From an uncultured Prevotellaceae bacterium (GTDB lineage Bacteria > Bacteroidota > Bacteroidia > Bacteroidales > Bacteroidaceae), in NCBI GenBank assembly GCA_902775605.1, contig CACYNE010000002.1:62001-126000 (forward strand): a stretch of 64,000 nucleotides of DNA, given 5' to 3'. Every line of letters begins with the position of its first letter. Position 1 is the stretch's first letter. Shown piece by piece: positions 8,315 through 17,112 of the stretch. Made by a program: the position numbers and the translations under genes. The notes beneath the pieces were generated by a model, which was not told the DNA's origin, did no database searches, and saw nothing but the letters and a program-made list of their open reading frames with translations.

Positions 8315-8345
8315 CAAAATTACAAGAAAATAACGGAAAATCAAA
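8315..8345 (-). promoter_or_regulatory. Promoter of the minus-strand glycosyltransferase operon
   Basis: Read on the minus strand, TTTG (8342-8345), a 19-base spacer and TAATTTTG (8315-8322) match the consensus. The start codon follows within 6 bases. Confidence 0.7.
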
Positions 8346-8355
8346 ATATTTGTTG

Positions 8356-8363
8356 TACTTTTG
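8356..8363 (+). promoter_or_regulatory. -7 box for the flippase operon
   Basis: TACTTTTG lies 18 bases before the flippase ATG. No good -33 box is seen, and the site sits beside the divergent promoter at 8315-8345. Confidence 0.55.
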
Positions 8364-8381
8364 CACAACGAATTGGAAAAA

Positions 8382-9875
8382 ATGGTATCAAAAGACGAAA
8401 GTAGTTATGGTCATGTGCTGAAATATGTCGGCATCTTTGGTGGCGTGCAGGGGCTCAGTATTCTGGTGGGTTTGGTGCGTAACAAGGTGTTGGCGTATTT
8501 TCTTGGTCCTGATGGCATGGGACTGGTTTCGCTGTTCAATTCTACGATTAATTTCATTTCTCAGAGTACCAACCTTGGCATCTCGTTCAGCGCTGTAAGA
8601 CATGTGTCGGGCTTGTTCGATGAAGGCAATGAAGCCAAGATGCAGCATTTTGTCAAGGTTGTCCGTGCATGGAGTCTGCTGACAGCATTGATAGGTATGC
8701 TCGTCTGTGTTGCAGTAGGACCGTTGATGAACTATACGTTCTCGTGGGGTGATCACACGCTGCATTTCATATTATTGGCACCAGCAGTTGGCTTGATGGC
8801 TATAACTGGAGGCGAGACAGCCATCCTAAAAGGTTGCAGAAGATTGAAAGCTCTCGCATTGATTCAGGTTGTTAATGTCTTTGTGGCCCTGGTATTGGCT
8901 TCTGTTGTCTTTAGTACATTTGGTCAAGCAGGTATCGTGCCGGTTATCGTTCTGATGGCCTTTACGATGATGGTTACCACGATTTGGTATTCCTACAAAC
9001 TGTTCCCGCTGCATTTGAATGGTTGTCATGGCATCTTGGGCGAGGGAATGGGTATGGTTCGTCTGGGTGTAGCCTTTGTGTTAGCGGGTATCTTGGGTAG
9101 TGGTGCGGAGATCCTGATCAGATCATATCTCAATAAATTCGGAGACCTTGATGTGGTCGGATTCTATAATGCAGGTTTGATGATTGCCGTAACTTATTCT
9201 GGCATGGTCTTTTCTGCGATGGAAACGGATTATTTCCCACGTTTGTCTGCAGTAGGTAATAATCGCAAGCAAATGAGTGAAATGGTGAATCGTCAGATAG
9301 AGGTTTCTTTGCTGATAGCTTCGCCATTATTGGCATTACTCATCGTGTTTATGCCAGTTGTCATACCTTTACTCTTTACAGATGCCTTTATTCCTGTCGT
9401 CGCAATGGCACAGGTGGCAGTGCTCTCTATGTATTTTAAGGCCATCTCGCTCCCCATTGCCTATCTGCAATTGGCAAAAGCCAATTCCATCGGATACCTG
9501 ATTCTGGAGGGAATCTTTGATGTCATCATGGTCTTGCTCGTCATACTGGGCTATCATAATTGGGATCTGATAGGAACAGGCATTGCCTTGAGTCTTGCAT
9601 ATTTCACAAACGTCATTATGGTGTATGCCTATGCCTATGTGAAATATGGCTATAGGGTGTCTCTTCCTGTTGTTCAGTTGATTGCCATTCAGGTTCCGTT
9701 AGGCCTCGCCGTCTATATCACTACTTGGCTCGATAATGTATGGGTGGCTTGGGGTATCGGAATCATATTGGCCTTTGTCAGCATGGCAGTATCTATCAAT
9801 ATTGTACATCAGAAAACGGGCCTTTGGAATGCCTTGAAAACAAGAATCAACTCAAAACTTCATGGGCATGACTAA
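8382..9875 (+). CDS. Polysaccharide flippase (Wzx/MATE-like, O-antigen translocase)
   Basis: A 497-residue integral membrane protein with 12-14 hydrophobic segments and the polysaccharide-transport N-terminus VGIFGGVQGLSILVGLVRNK and LGPDGMGLVSLFNS. Family role: flips undecaprenyl-linked oligosaccharide repeat units across the inner membrane. A TTG at 8361 lies within the -7 promoter box, so ATG at 8382 is used. It is divergent from the three minus-strand glycosyltransferases and overlaps the next GT2 gene by 14 bases, which ties it to the same glycan pathway. No Wzy polymerase or ligase is visible here. Confidence 0.88.
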   Translation: MVSKDESSYGHVLKYVGIFGGVQGLSILVGLVRNKVLAYFLGPDGMGLVSLFNSTINFISQSTNLGISFSAVRHVSGLFDEGNEAKMQHFVKVVRAWSLLTALIGMLVCVAVGPLMNYTFSWGDHTLHFILLAPAVGLMAITGGETAILKGCRRLKALALIQVVNVFVALVLASVVFSTFGQAGIVPVIVLMAFTMMVTTIWYSYKLFPLHLNGCHGILGEGMGMVRLGVAFVLAGILGSGAEILIRSYLNKFGDLDVVGFYNAGLMIAVTYSGMVFSAMETDYFPRLSAVGNNRKQMSEMVNRQIEVSLLIASPLLALLIVFMPVVIPLLFTDAFIPVVAMAQVAVLSMYFKAISLPIAYLQLAKANSIGYLILEGIFDVIMVLLVILGYHNWDLIGTGIALSLAYFTNVIMVYAYAYVKYGYRVSLPVVQLIAIQVPLGLAVYITTWLDNVWVAWGIGIILAFVSMAVSINIVHQKTGLWNALKTRINSKLHGHD

Positions 9876-10845
9876 AGTAACGGTACTGGTAGCGGTATAT
9901 AATGCTTCGACATTTCTGAAAGAGTGCCTGGATTCGTTGTTGATGCAGACACTTCGGGATATTCAGATTGTCTGCGTTGATGATTGCTCTACGGATAATT
10001 CACTGGACATTCTTCGTCAATATGCTAAGCAGGATGATAGGATAGAGGTGATTCATTTGGATGAGAATCATGGACAGGCCTATGCCCGCAATGAGGGACT
10101 CAAGAATGCAAAAAGTGAGTTCGTTTGTATGCTCGATTCCGATGATACGTATGCCCCTGATGCGCTGGAATTGGCTGTTAAGGGCTTTGAACAAGAAGGT
10201 GTTGATGCTGTTCTTTTCGATGTCTCAATGGATTATCCTGACCATTCAGAGATTTATCCATTACCCGATTTTGAGTGGCTGACAGGTGAAAACGCCTTTA
10301 GGATGAGCCTTACCTGGCAGATTCATGGTATTTATATGGTGCGTACTGATATCCATCAACGGTTCCCCTATGATACCACGTGCCGACTTTATAGCGATGA
10401 TAACACCACAAGGATGCATTACCTTCATTCGCGAAGGGTGGGGCGATGTCGCGGCATTTATCATTATCGCCAACATGAGGCATCTGCTACGCATCAGGTA
10501 AGCGTTCGTCGTTTTGATTATCTGAGGGCCAACGAATCGATGAAATCACAGCTTTTGCAACTGAATGCCTCGCGCGAGATTCTTGCTGAATATGAGCATC
10601 ACCGTTGGCTCAATCTTGTGGGAATATATATGTTTTATTTCGTTCATGGCAAGAAACTCAAGGAGGATGAACGACGCTGGGGATTACAGGAACTGCACAG
10701 AGCATGGAAGTCGTTTGACAGGTCTCTGCTTGATAAGCAAACGGTGAAGAAGTTTGGTTATATGGTTATGCCCACTTGGACGCTTTTCCGTGTGGAGGAA
10801 TGGCTGTATTTCACTATTAGAGGATTATTAGGAAAGAATTATTGA
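9862..10845 (+). CDS. Glycosyltransferase family 2
   Basis: A 327-residue GT2 enzyme with VTVLVAVYNAS, VDDCSTDNS, HGQAYARNEGL and the metal site MLDSDDTY. It overlaps the flippase gene by 14 bases. An alternative ATG two codons in (9868) is equally possible. The C-terminal third is basic and aromatic, with a possible membrane-associated stretch near residues 250-260 (LVGIYMFYFVH). It is inferred to act in the same polysaccharide pathway. The uvrD-like helicase gene follows after one base, so it may share the transcript. Confidence 0.88.
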   Translation: MGMTKVTVLVAVYNASTFLKECLDSLLMQTLRDIQIVCVDDCSTDNSLDILRQYAKQDDRIEVIHLDENHGQAYARNEGLKNAKSEFVCMLDSDDTYAPDALELAVKGFEQEGVDAVLFDVSMDYPDHSEIYPLPDFEWLTGENAFRMSLTWQIHGIYMVRTDIHQRFPYDTTCRLYSDDNTTRMHYLHSRRVGRCRGIYHYRQHEASATHQVSVRRFDYLRANESMKSQLLQLNASREILAEYEHHRWLNLVGIYMFYFVHGKKLKEDERRWGLQELHRAWKSFDRSLLDKQTVKKFGYMVMPTWTLFRVEEWLYFTIRGLLGKNY

Positions 10846-10846
10846 T

Positions 10847-13225
10847 ATGATAGATTTGCTCTCGCAACTCAATGACAGTCAGCGCGAAGCTGTGGAATAT
10901 TGTGATGGAGCCTCGCTGGTAATTGCTGGCGCAGGTTCTGGCAAGACACGTGTGCTGACATATAAAATTGCCTATTTACTGCAAGAAAAGGGTTTGAAGC
11001 CCTGGAATATACTGGCGTTAACGTTTACGAACAAAGCCGCCCGAGAAATGAAAGACCGTATTGCCCGACTCGTAGGGCATGAGGAGGCCCGCTATTTGAA
11101 TATGGGTACTTTCCACAGTGTGTTCTCGCGTATATTGAGGGTAGAAGCAGAAAAGATTGGTTTCAATGCAAACTTTACTATATACGACCAGACAGATGCA
11201 CGCTCGTTGGTGAAAAGCATCATTAAGGAAATGGGGCTTGATGATAAAGTCTATAAGCCTTCTACGGTGAGCGACCAGATATCAATGGCCAAGAACCATT
11301 TAATCCTGCCTGCAGCGTTTGTCAATTGCTCACTCTATGACAACAAAAAGCCAAAGGTTGCTGACATCTATATTCGCTATGCCGAACGTTGTCATCAGGC
11401 CAACGCAATGGATTTTGATGACCTGTTGGTGAATACATGGTTGCTGTTCCAGAACCATGATGATGTCCGTCGAAAATACGTAGATCGTTTTGCATTTGTT
11501 TTGGTAGATGAGTATCAAGATACGAACTACGCTCAACAGAAAATTGTGCTTCAGCTGACCACAGATCATCAACGTGTTTGTGTGGTTGGTGACGATGCTC
11601 AGAGTATTTACAGTTTTCGTGGTGCTAATATTGATAACATTCTGAATTTCAGAGAATCATACGATAGTGCTAAACTTTTTAAATTAGAACAGAATTATCG
11701 TTCTACTCAACTCATTGTGCAGGCCGCTAATAGTTTGATTCGTAAGAATGAACGGCAGATTCCGAAAGATGTGTATAGCAAGAATGAGCATGGTGAGAAG
11801 CTGACTCTGAAGCCAGCCTATAGTGATAAGGAAGAAGCCATTATCGTCTGTAAGGATATCCTGCGCATACGCCGTCAGGAACACGTTGAATTCAGTGATT
11901 TTGCTATCTTGTATCGCACTAATGCCCAAAGCCGTTCGTTCGAGGAACAGATGCGTAAGGACGGTATTCCTTATCGCATCTTTGGAGGCTTGAGCTTCTA
12001 TCAGCGTAAGGAGATTAAGGATGTAATTGCCTATTTCCGTTTGGTGTCCAACCCCAACGATGAGGAGGCACTGAAGCGCATTATCAACTATCCTGCGCGA
12101 GGCATTGGTGATACCACACTGAATAAGATTGTTGCTACGGCAACCACCTATGGTGTCTCTTTGTGGACGGTTATTCAGCAGCCCACACTCTTTCATTTGG
12201 ATATTAGTGCAGGAACGGCCAAAAAGGTAGAGGCGTTCAGACAACTGGTTGAAGGCTGGGGTGAGCGAAAGGAGACACAAGACGCCTATCAATTAGGTCA
12301 TGCTATCATCATGGAGAGTGGCATATCGAAAGATATCTATTCAGGCCGTAATCCAGAAGACCTTTCTCGACAGGAAAACTTGGAGGAATTCCTCGGTGGA
12401 ATGCAGGATTTTGTGGAGAGTCGTCGCGAAGAAGGCCTGGGTGACCAAGTAGGATTGAGTGATTTCTTGCAAGAAGTGGCTTTGCTTACCGACTTAGATA
12501 GTGATAAGGATGAGAATCTGTCTAAGGTGTCACTTATGACCATTCACTCTGCCAAAGGACTGGAATTCCCCACGGTATTCGTTGTGGGCCTCGAGGAAAA
12601 TATCTTCCCTTCACCCATGTGCATCAACTCTATGCGTGAGTTGGAAGAAGAAAGACGTCTGCTCTATGTGGCTATTACCCGTGCTGAGAAGCATTGCATC
12701 TTGACCTGTGCGCAGAATCGTTTCCGTTTTGGACATATGGAATTCAATGCTCCTTCACGATTTATTCGTGACTTTGACCCCACATTGCTTCGTGTGGAAG
12801 GAAACATAGAGGGTGGATTCCGTAGTAACGAGAGTCGTAAACCCTGGCAGCGACCTTCCGAAGGACCAGAGTGGATGCAGAACCCACGTCCTGTGGCCAC
12901 GCAGTTCAGGGCTGATCCCATGCCCCGTCAGATACCTGTTCGCAAGCCCGAACCTGCTGTTGATCCCTTTAGCGATTCATTTAAGCGCCAGTTGAACGTG
13001 TCGAGCGGTGGTCGTTTCAAGCCTGTATCCAGAGTGACATCGGCTCCTACAGTCAGTCAACCGTCATCTTTGTTCGAGGGCGCAACCATTGAGCACCAGC
13101 GCTTTGGTATTGGTAAAGTTGTTAAAATTGAGGGCACGGGCGATAACGAAAAGGCCACCGTTGAGTTCAGAAATGCTGGTACCAAGCAATTACTTTTGAA
13201 ATTCGCCAAGTTTCGCATTGTATAA
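10847..13225 (+). CDS. ATP-dependent 3'-5' DNA helicase, UvrD/PcrA type
   Basis: A 792-residue superfamily 1A helicase, expected to unwind DNA in repair and replication restart and to clear proteins from DNA. All motifs are present: Walker A AGAGSGKT (residues 27-34), LTFTNKAA, Walker B VLVDEYQDTN, GDDAQSIYSFRGA, EQNYRST, TIHSAKGLEF and YVAITRAEK. A Tudor-like C-terminal domain (IEHQRFGIGKVVKIEG) matches the RNA-polymerase-contacting end of PcrA/UvrD. It starts one base after the glycosyltransferase stop, which is positional rather than functional. ftsY downstream has its own promoter. Confidence 0.95.
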   Translation: MIDLLSQLNDSQREAVEYCDGASLVIAGAGSGKTRVLTYKIAYLLQEKGLKPWNILALTFTNKAAREMKDRIARLVGHEEARYLNMGTFHSVFSRILRVEAEKIGFNANFTIYDQTDARSLVKSIIKEMGLDDKVYKPSTVSDQISMAKNHLILPAAFVNCSLYDNKKPKVADIYIRYAERCHQANAMDFDDLLVNTWLLFQNHDDVRRKYVDRFAFVLVDEYQDTNYAQQKIVLQLTTDHQRVCVVGDDAQSIYSFRGANIDNILNFRESYDSAKLFKLEQNYRSTQLIVQAANSLIRKNERQIPKDVYSKNEHGEKLTLKPAYSDKEEAIIVCKDILRIRRQEHVEFSDFAILYRTNAQSRSFEEQMRKDGIPYRIFGGLSFYQRKEIKDVIAYFRLVSNPNDEEALKRIINYPARGIGDTTLNKIVATATTYGVSLWTVIQQPTLFHLDISAGTAKKVEAFRQLVEGWGERKETQDAYQLGHAIIMESGISKDIYSGRNPEDLSRQENLEEFLGGMQDFVESRREEGLGDQVGLSDFLQEVALLTDLDSDKDENLSKVSLMTIHSAKGLEFPTVFVVGLEENIFPSPMCINSMRELEEERRLLYVAITRAEKHCILTCAQNRFRFGHMEFNAPSRFIRDFDPTLLRVEGNIEGGFRSNESRKPWQRPSEGPEWMQNPRPVATQFRADPMPRQIPVRKPEPAVDPFSDSFKRQLNVSSGGRFKPVSRVTSAPTVSQPSSLFEGATIEHQRFGIGKVVKIEGTGDNEKATVEFRNAGTKQLLLKFAKFRIV

Positions 13226-13273
13226 AATACTTGTAAACTAATGTGAAAAGGCGGTAAAGAAATGTTATAACTA

Positions 13274-13304
13274 TTGCACGGGTGAGATTTTATTCGTACT
13301 TTTG
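13274..13304 (+). promoter_or_regulatory. Promoter of ftsY-rimO
   Basis: TTG at 13274-13276, a 20-base spacer and TACTTTTG at 13297-13304 precede ftsY by 23 bases. Confidence 0.7.
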
Positions 13305-13327
13305 CACGTTGAAATACGTATTCGAAT

Positions 13328-14284
13328 ATGGGATTGTTTGATTTTTTTAGTAAGAAGAAAAAAGAAGAGACACTGGACAAGGGTCTGGAAAAGACCAAAA
13401 CCTCAGTGTTTGACAAGCTCGCACGCGCTGTTGCCGGTAAGTCTAAGGTCGATGATGACGTACTAGACAACCTGGAGGAAGTGCTGATTACGAGTGATGT
13501 AGGTGTAGATACCACCTTGAAGATTATTGAGCGTATCGAAGAGCGCGTAGCTCGTGACAAGTATGTCTCTACCTCTGAGTTGAACGGCATCCTTCGCGAT
13601 GAAATCGCTGCTTTGTTGGCAGAGAATAATTCAGATGATAATGATAATTGGGATTTGCCCAAAGACCACAAGCCATACGTCATCCTTGTCGTTGGTGTTA
13701 ATGGCGTGGGCAAGACCACTACGATAGGCAAACTTGCCTGGCAGTTCAAGCAGGCAGGCAAGAGTGTGTATCTCGGTGCCGCCGATACGTTCCGTGCCGC
13801 TGCCGTTGAGCAGCTCTGCATTTGGGGCGAGCGCGTAGGTGTTCCCGTCATCAAGCAGCAGATGGGCTCAGACCCTGCTTCTGTGGCATTTGACACATTG
13901 CAGAGTGCCAAAGCCAATGGTGCTGATGTGGTGTTGATTGATACCGCAGGACGCCTTCATAACAAGGTTGGACTGATGAACGAGCTTAAGAAGATTAAGG
14001 ATGTGATGAAGAAAGTGCTGCCAGAGGCTCCCGATGAGGTGATGCTGGTTCTTGACGGCTCTACCGGACAGAACGCTTTTGAGCAGGCTAAGCAGTTTGC
14101 GGCAGTCACACAAATCACCTCTTTGGCCATCACTAAGCTCGATGGAACCGCCAAGGGCGGCGTCGTTATTGGCATTTCAGACCAGTTGAAGGTGCCTGTG
14201 AAGTACATTGGACTGGGTGAAGGAATGGAAGACCTTCAGTTGTTTAACAAGCGTGATTTCGTAGATTCATTGTTTAAGGCGTGA
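13328..14284 (+). CDS. ftsY: Signal recognition particle receptor FtsY
   Basis: A GTPase that docks ribosome-SRP complexes at the inner membrane for co-translational protein insertion. At 318 residues it has only a short basic N-terminus (FDFFSKKKKEE) instead of the long acidic A domain of E. coli FtsY, as is common outside Proteobacteria. NG-domain motifs are clear: GVNGVGKTT (residues 123-131), DTFRAAAVEQL, DTAGRLHNK and TKLDGTAKGG. Its stop overlaps the GTG start of rimO by four bases (GTGA), indicating translational coupling. Confidence 0.97.
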   Translation: MGLFDFFSKKKKEETLDKGLEKTKTSVFDKLARAVAGKSKVDDDVLDNLEEVLITSDVGVDTTLKIIERIEERVARDKYVSTSELNGILRDEIAALLAENNSDDNDNWDLPKDHKPYVILVVGVNGVGKTTTIGKLAWQFKQAGKSVYLGAADTFRAAAVEQLCIWGERVGVPVIKQQMGSDPASVAFDTLQSAKANGADVVLIDTAGRLHNKVGLMNELKKIKDVMKKVLPEAPDEVMLVLDGSTGQNAFEQAKQFAAVTQITSLAITKLDGTAKGGVVIGISDQLKVPVKYIGLGEGMEDLQLFNKRDFVDSLFKA

Positions 14285-15609
14285 AGACAATAGACTTTAT
14301 TTCTCTTGGCTGTTCGAAGAATCTGGTTGATTCTGAGGTGCTGATGGGTCTGTTCGAGGCTAACGGCTATCAGGTGACGCACGATAGCATCGACCCTCAG
14401 GGCGATGTGATTGTTGTCAATACCTGTGGTTTCATTGCTGATGCCAAAGAAGAGAGCATTAACACCATCCTTGAACAGGTGGCTCGAAAGAATGAAGGAC
14501 AGGTAGAACGTATCTACGTGATGGGTTGTTTGTCAGAACGTTACCTGGCTGATCTCGAAGCAGAAATCCCCGAGGTTGATGGCTGGTATGGTAAGTTCAA
14601 CTTCAAACAGCTCTTGAACGACCTTAAGGATTCTACGGATTCCGAAAAGACTAAAGAAACAATTGTTTTCGAGGGCGTTAAGCGTCATCTTACCACGCCT
14701 CGTCATTATGCCTATATCAAAATCAGCGAAGGTTGTGACCGCCATTGTGCTTATTGTGCCATCCCCATTATTACCGGTCGTCACCAGAGTCGCCCCATGG
14801 AAGAGATTCTTGATGAGGTGCGCCAGATGGTGAAGCAAGGCACGAAAGAATTCCAGGTTATTGCCCAGGAGTTGACCTATTATGGTGTGGACCTTTATGG
14901 CGAGCAGCGTATTGCCGAACTCATAGAACGTATGGCAGATATCGAGGGCGTTGAGTGGATTAGGCTTCACTACGCCTATCCCAACCATTTCCCTTGGGAT
15001 CTTCTCCGTGTGATGCGTGAGAAGAAGAATGTTTGCCGCTATATGGATATTGCATTGCAGCACATCAGTGACCACATGCTCACAAGGATGCGCCGTAACA
15101 CCAGCAAACAAGAAACGATGGAACTCATAGAGCGCATGCGTCGCGAGGTGCCCGGCATCCATTTGCGCACCACGTTGATGGTAGGCTTCCCTGGCGAGAC
15201 CGATGAGGACTTTCAGGAACTTATCGACTTCGTGAAGTGGGCCCGTTTCGAGCGAATGGGTGCTTTTGCTTATTCAGAAGAAGACGGTACCTATTCTGCC
15301 GAGCATTACGAGGATGATGTCCCAGAGGACGTGAAGGATCAGCGTCTGAGTCGCCTGATGCGCGTGCAGCAGAATATCAGCGCAGAGATTGAATATGAGA
15401 AGGTTGGTCAGACCCTCCCAGTGATTATTGACAGGACAGAGGGTGATTATTATATTGGTCGTACGGAGTTTTGTTCACCAGAAGTCGATCCTGAGGTGTT
15501 GATTCCCATGAACGATGCTCCAGAGTTGACTATTGGCGAGATATATCAAGTGAGGATGACAGACTCCGAGGAGTTTGACCTCTATGGCGTTGTAGAGAAA
15601 AATAATTGA
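14281..15609 (+). CDS. rimO: Ribosomal protein S12 methylthiotransferase RimO
   Basis: A radical SAM enzyme that methylthiolates a conserved aspartate of ribosomal protein S12. The 442 residues show the UPF0004 cluster cysteines (Cys11 in LGCSKN, Cys49 in NTCGF, Cys83 in GCLSERY), the radical SAM CDRHCAYC motif (Cys152, 156, 159), and a C-terminal TRAM domain from about residue 375. SLGCSKNLVDSE separates RimO from MiaB. Translation starts at GTG, four bases into the ftsY stop region. Two HU-domain genes follow with very short spacing. Confidence 0.95.
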   Translation: MKTIDFISLGCSKNLVDSEVLMGLFEANGYQVTHDSIDPQGDVIVVNTCGFIADAKEESINTILEQVARKNEGQVERIYVMGCLSERYLADLEAEIPEVDGWYGKFNFKQLLNDLKDSTDSEKTKETIVFEGVKRHLTTPRHYAYIKISEGCDRHCAYCAIPIITGRHQSRPMEEILDEVRQMVKQGTKEFQVIAQELTYYGVDLYGEQRIAELIERMADIEGVEWIRLHYAYPNHFPWDLLRVMREKKNVCRYMDIALQHISDHMLTRMRRNTSKQETMELIERMRREVPGIHLRTTLMVGFPGETDEDFQELIDFVKWARFERMGAFAYSEEDGTYSAEHYEDDVPEDVKDQRLSRLMRVQQNISAEIEYEKVGQTLPVIIDRTEGDYYIGRTEFCSPEVDPEVLIPMNDAPELTIGEIYQVRMTDSEEFDLYGVVEKNN

Positions 15610-15613
15610 GTTT

Positions 15614-15901
15614 ATGAATAATAAGGAATTTGTTACACTACTGGCTGGACGCACAGGAATGAAGGTGTCCGAAGCCCAGAAAACTATCGATGCAATGGTA
15701 TCGTTGATGGGCGAAAACTTTCAGGAAGGCAATTCTGTAGCGATGGCAAACTTCGGTACGTTTGAAGTGAAGAAGAAGCTGGAACGCATCATGGTGAACC
15801 CCACCACTGGTCAGCGTATGCTTGTTCCTCCCAAATTGGCTTTGACCTTTAAGCCCAATCCCACATGGAAAGATATGATTAAGAAAGGAGGGGCTGAATA
15901 A
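15614..15901 (+). CDS. HU-family DNA-binding protein
   Basis: A 95-residue nucleoid-associated protein of the HU/IHF superfamily. The dimerisation helices (KEFVTLLAGRTGMKVSEAQK) and the DNA-binding beta arm with its intercalating proline (MVNPTTGQRMLVPP) are present, as is the usual F-KP segment (LTFKPNPTWKDMI). It sits between rimO (4 bases upstream) and the membrane-anchored HU-LysM gene, whose ATG overlaps this stop by one base (TAATG). That coupling suggests the two are made together and might form mixed dimers, which is inference. DNA sequence preference is unknown. Confidence 0.92.
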   Translation: MNNKEFVTLLAGRTGMKVSEAQKTIDAMVSLMGENFQEGNSVAMANFGTFEVKKKLERIMVNPTTGQRMLVPPKLALTFKPNPTWKDMIKKGGAE

Positions 15902-17085
15902 TGGGAAAGATCTATATGAGTGAGCTTGCCGATCGTTTGGCAGAGCAGATGGGTACGAGTAAGCGCGACGCCCAGCAGTTTCTGGCTGCTGTTGTAGAGA
16001 CTATTCAGGAAGGTGTCAATAACGATAAACTCGTAAAAATCAAAGGTCTTGGAACCTTCAAGGTGATTGATGTGGATGCCCGCGAGAGTGTCAATGTCAA
16101 TACTGGTGAGCGTGTGACCATAGAATCACATCAGAAGCTGACCTTTATCCCCGACAATGCGATGAAAGAGTTGGTCAACAAGCCGTTCTCGCAGTTTGAA
16201 ACGGTTATTCTTAATGAAGGTGTTGACTTTGATGACTTGAATAAAACAGCAGTCGAAGAAGAGGAAGCCCCCGTTGAGGAACCTGTGACAGAGGAAACAC
16301 CTGTTGTCGAGACTCCCGTTGTAGAGGAAGAGGCTCCTGTCACAGAAGAGCCTGTTCCTGTTGTTGAAGAAGTTACTCCTGCAAAGGTAGAAATGCCTGC
16401 AGAAGAAACTCCAGTCGAGGAAACAACTCCAGTCGAGGAAACAACCCCTGTTGTGGATGCAGCTCCTGTCGAAGAGGAAGAAGAATCTACTCCCGAGTCA
16501 TCCCATTCTTACTGGTGGCTGTGGCTCTTGATTGGCGTGATGGCATGCGTTATCAGTTTTGCAGGTGGCTATATCTTTGGTCGTCACATGGATCGATACA
16601 CCCTGTTGAATTGCGAATATCTTGCGAATGATTCCGTTGTCGCTGCTCCAGCTCCCGTTGCTGCTCAAAAGGATACGCTGAAAGTCAATTCAGCAAAAAC
16701 AGACGATGTTAAGCAGGAAGCCAAGAAGGCCGTAGAGCCAGAGAAGAGAGTTGAGGCAGAACAGCCTAAGAAGGTTGAGGCAGAGCAGCCTAAGAAAGTA
16801 GCGACAGAACAGCCTAAGAAGGTTGAGGCAGAGCCCGTATGGAAGAAATATGAAGATAAGGACTCGCGCGTACGCACGGGCGCCTATCATATTATAGGTC
16901 TTGATTTCACCATTAAGGTGAAGAATGGCGATACAACGAAGCGTATTGCTCGCCGTACTCTTGGTGAGGGCATGGAATGCTATATTGAGGTATTCAATAA
17001 CATCACCTCGAATCAGTCGCTGAAAGAAGGTCAGGACATTAAGATACCCAAATTGGAACTCAAGAAGAAAAGTAAAAAGGAATAA
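15901..17085 (+). CDS. HU domain - transmembrane - LysM protein
   Basis: A 394-residue protein with four parts. Residues 1-95 form an HU/IHF-like domain (MSELADRLAEQMGTSKRDA), but the arm reads NVNTGE where HU has NPxTG, so the DNA-intercalating proline is Val66. Residues about 110-200 are an acidic Pro/Glu/Val/Thr linker with internal repeats (TPVEET). Residues 204-227 are one membrane helix. Residues 280-315 repeat the unit VEAEQPKK, and residues 335-387 resemble LysM (VKNGDTTKRIARRTL, LKEGQDIKIP). With HU inside, LysM would be periplasmic. I infer a chromosome-to-peptidoglycan tether. The family has no function known to me; HU-TM-SPOR proteins in Bacteroidetes are the nearest precedent I recall. 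Confidence 0.85.
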   Translation: MGKIYMSELADRLAEQMGTSKRDAQQFLAAVVETIQEGVNNDKLVKIKGLGTFKVIDVDARESVNVNTGERVTIESHQKLTFIPDNAMKELVNKPFSQFETVILNEGVDFDDLNKTAVEEEEAPVEEPVTEETPVVETPVVEEEAPVTEEPVPVVEEVTPAKVEMPAEETPVEETTPVEETTPVVDAAPVEEEEESTPESSHSYWWLWLLIGVMACVISFAGGYIFGRHMDRYTLLNCEYLANDSVVAAPAPVAAQKDTLKVNSAKTDDVKQEAKKAVEPEKRVEAEQPKKVEAEQPKKVATEQPKKVEAEPVWKKYEDKDSRVRTGAYHIIGLDFTIKVKNGDTTKRIARRTLGEGMECYIEVFNNITSNQSLKEGQDIKIPKLELKKKSKKE

Positions 17086-17112
17086 ATCAACAAAAATATT
17101 CATTGTGTAATT

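Noticed and set aside
5375-10845. Glycosyltransferase cluster as a recent foreign island
   Set aside because: No mobile genes, direct repeats or tRNA flank it, and its promoters look native. Composition could not be measured here, so transfer is not claimed.
16255-16500. Repeat element inside the HU-LysM gene
   Set aside because: The repeats encode an in-frame Pro/Glu/Thr linker, so they are protein repeats and not an inserted element.
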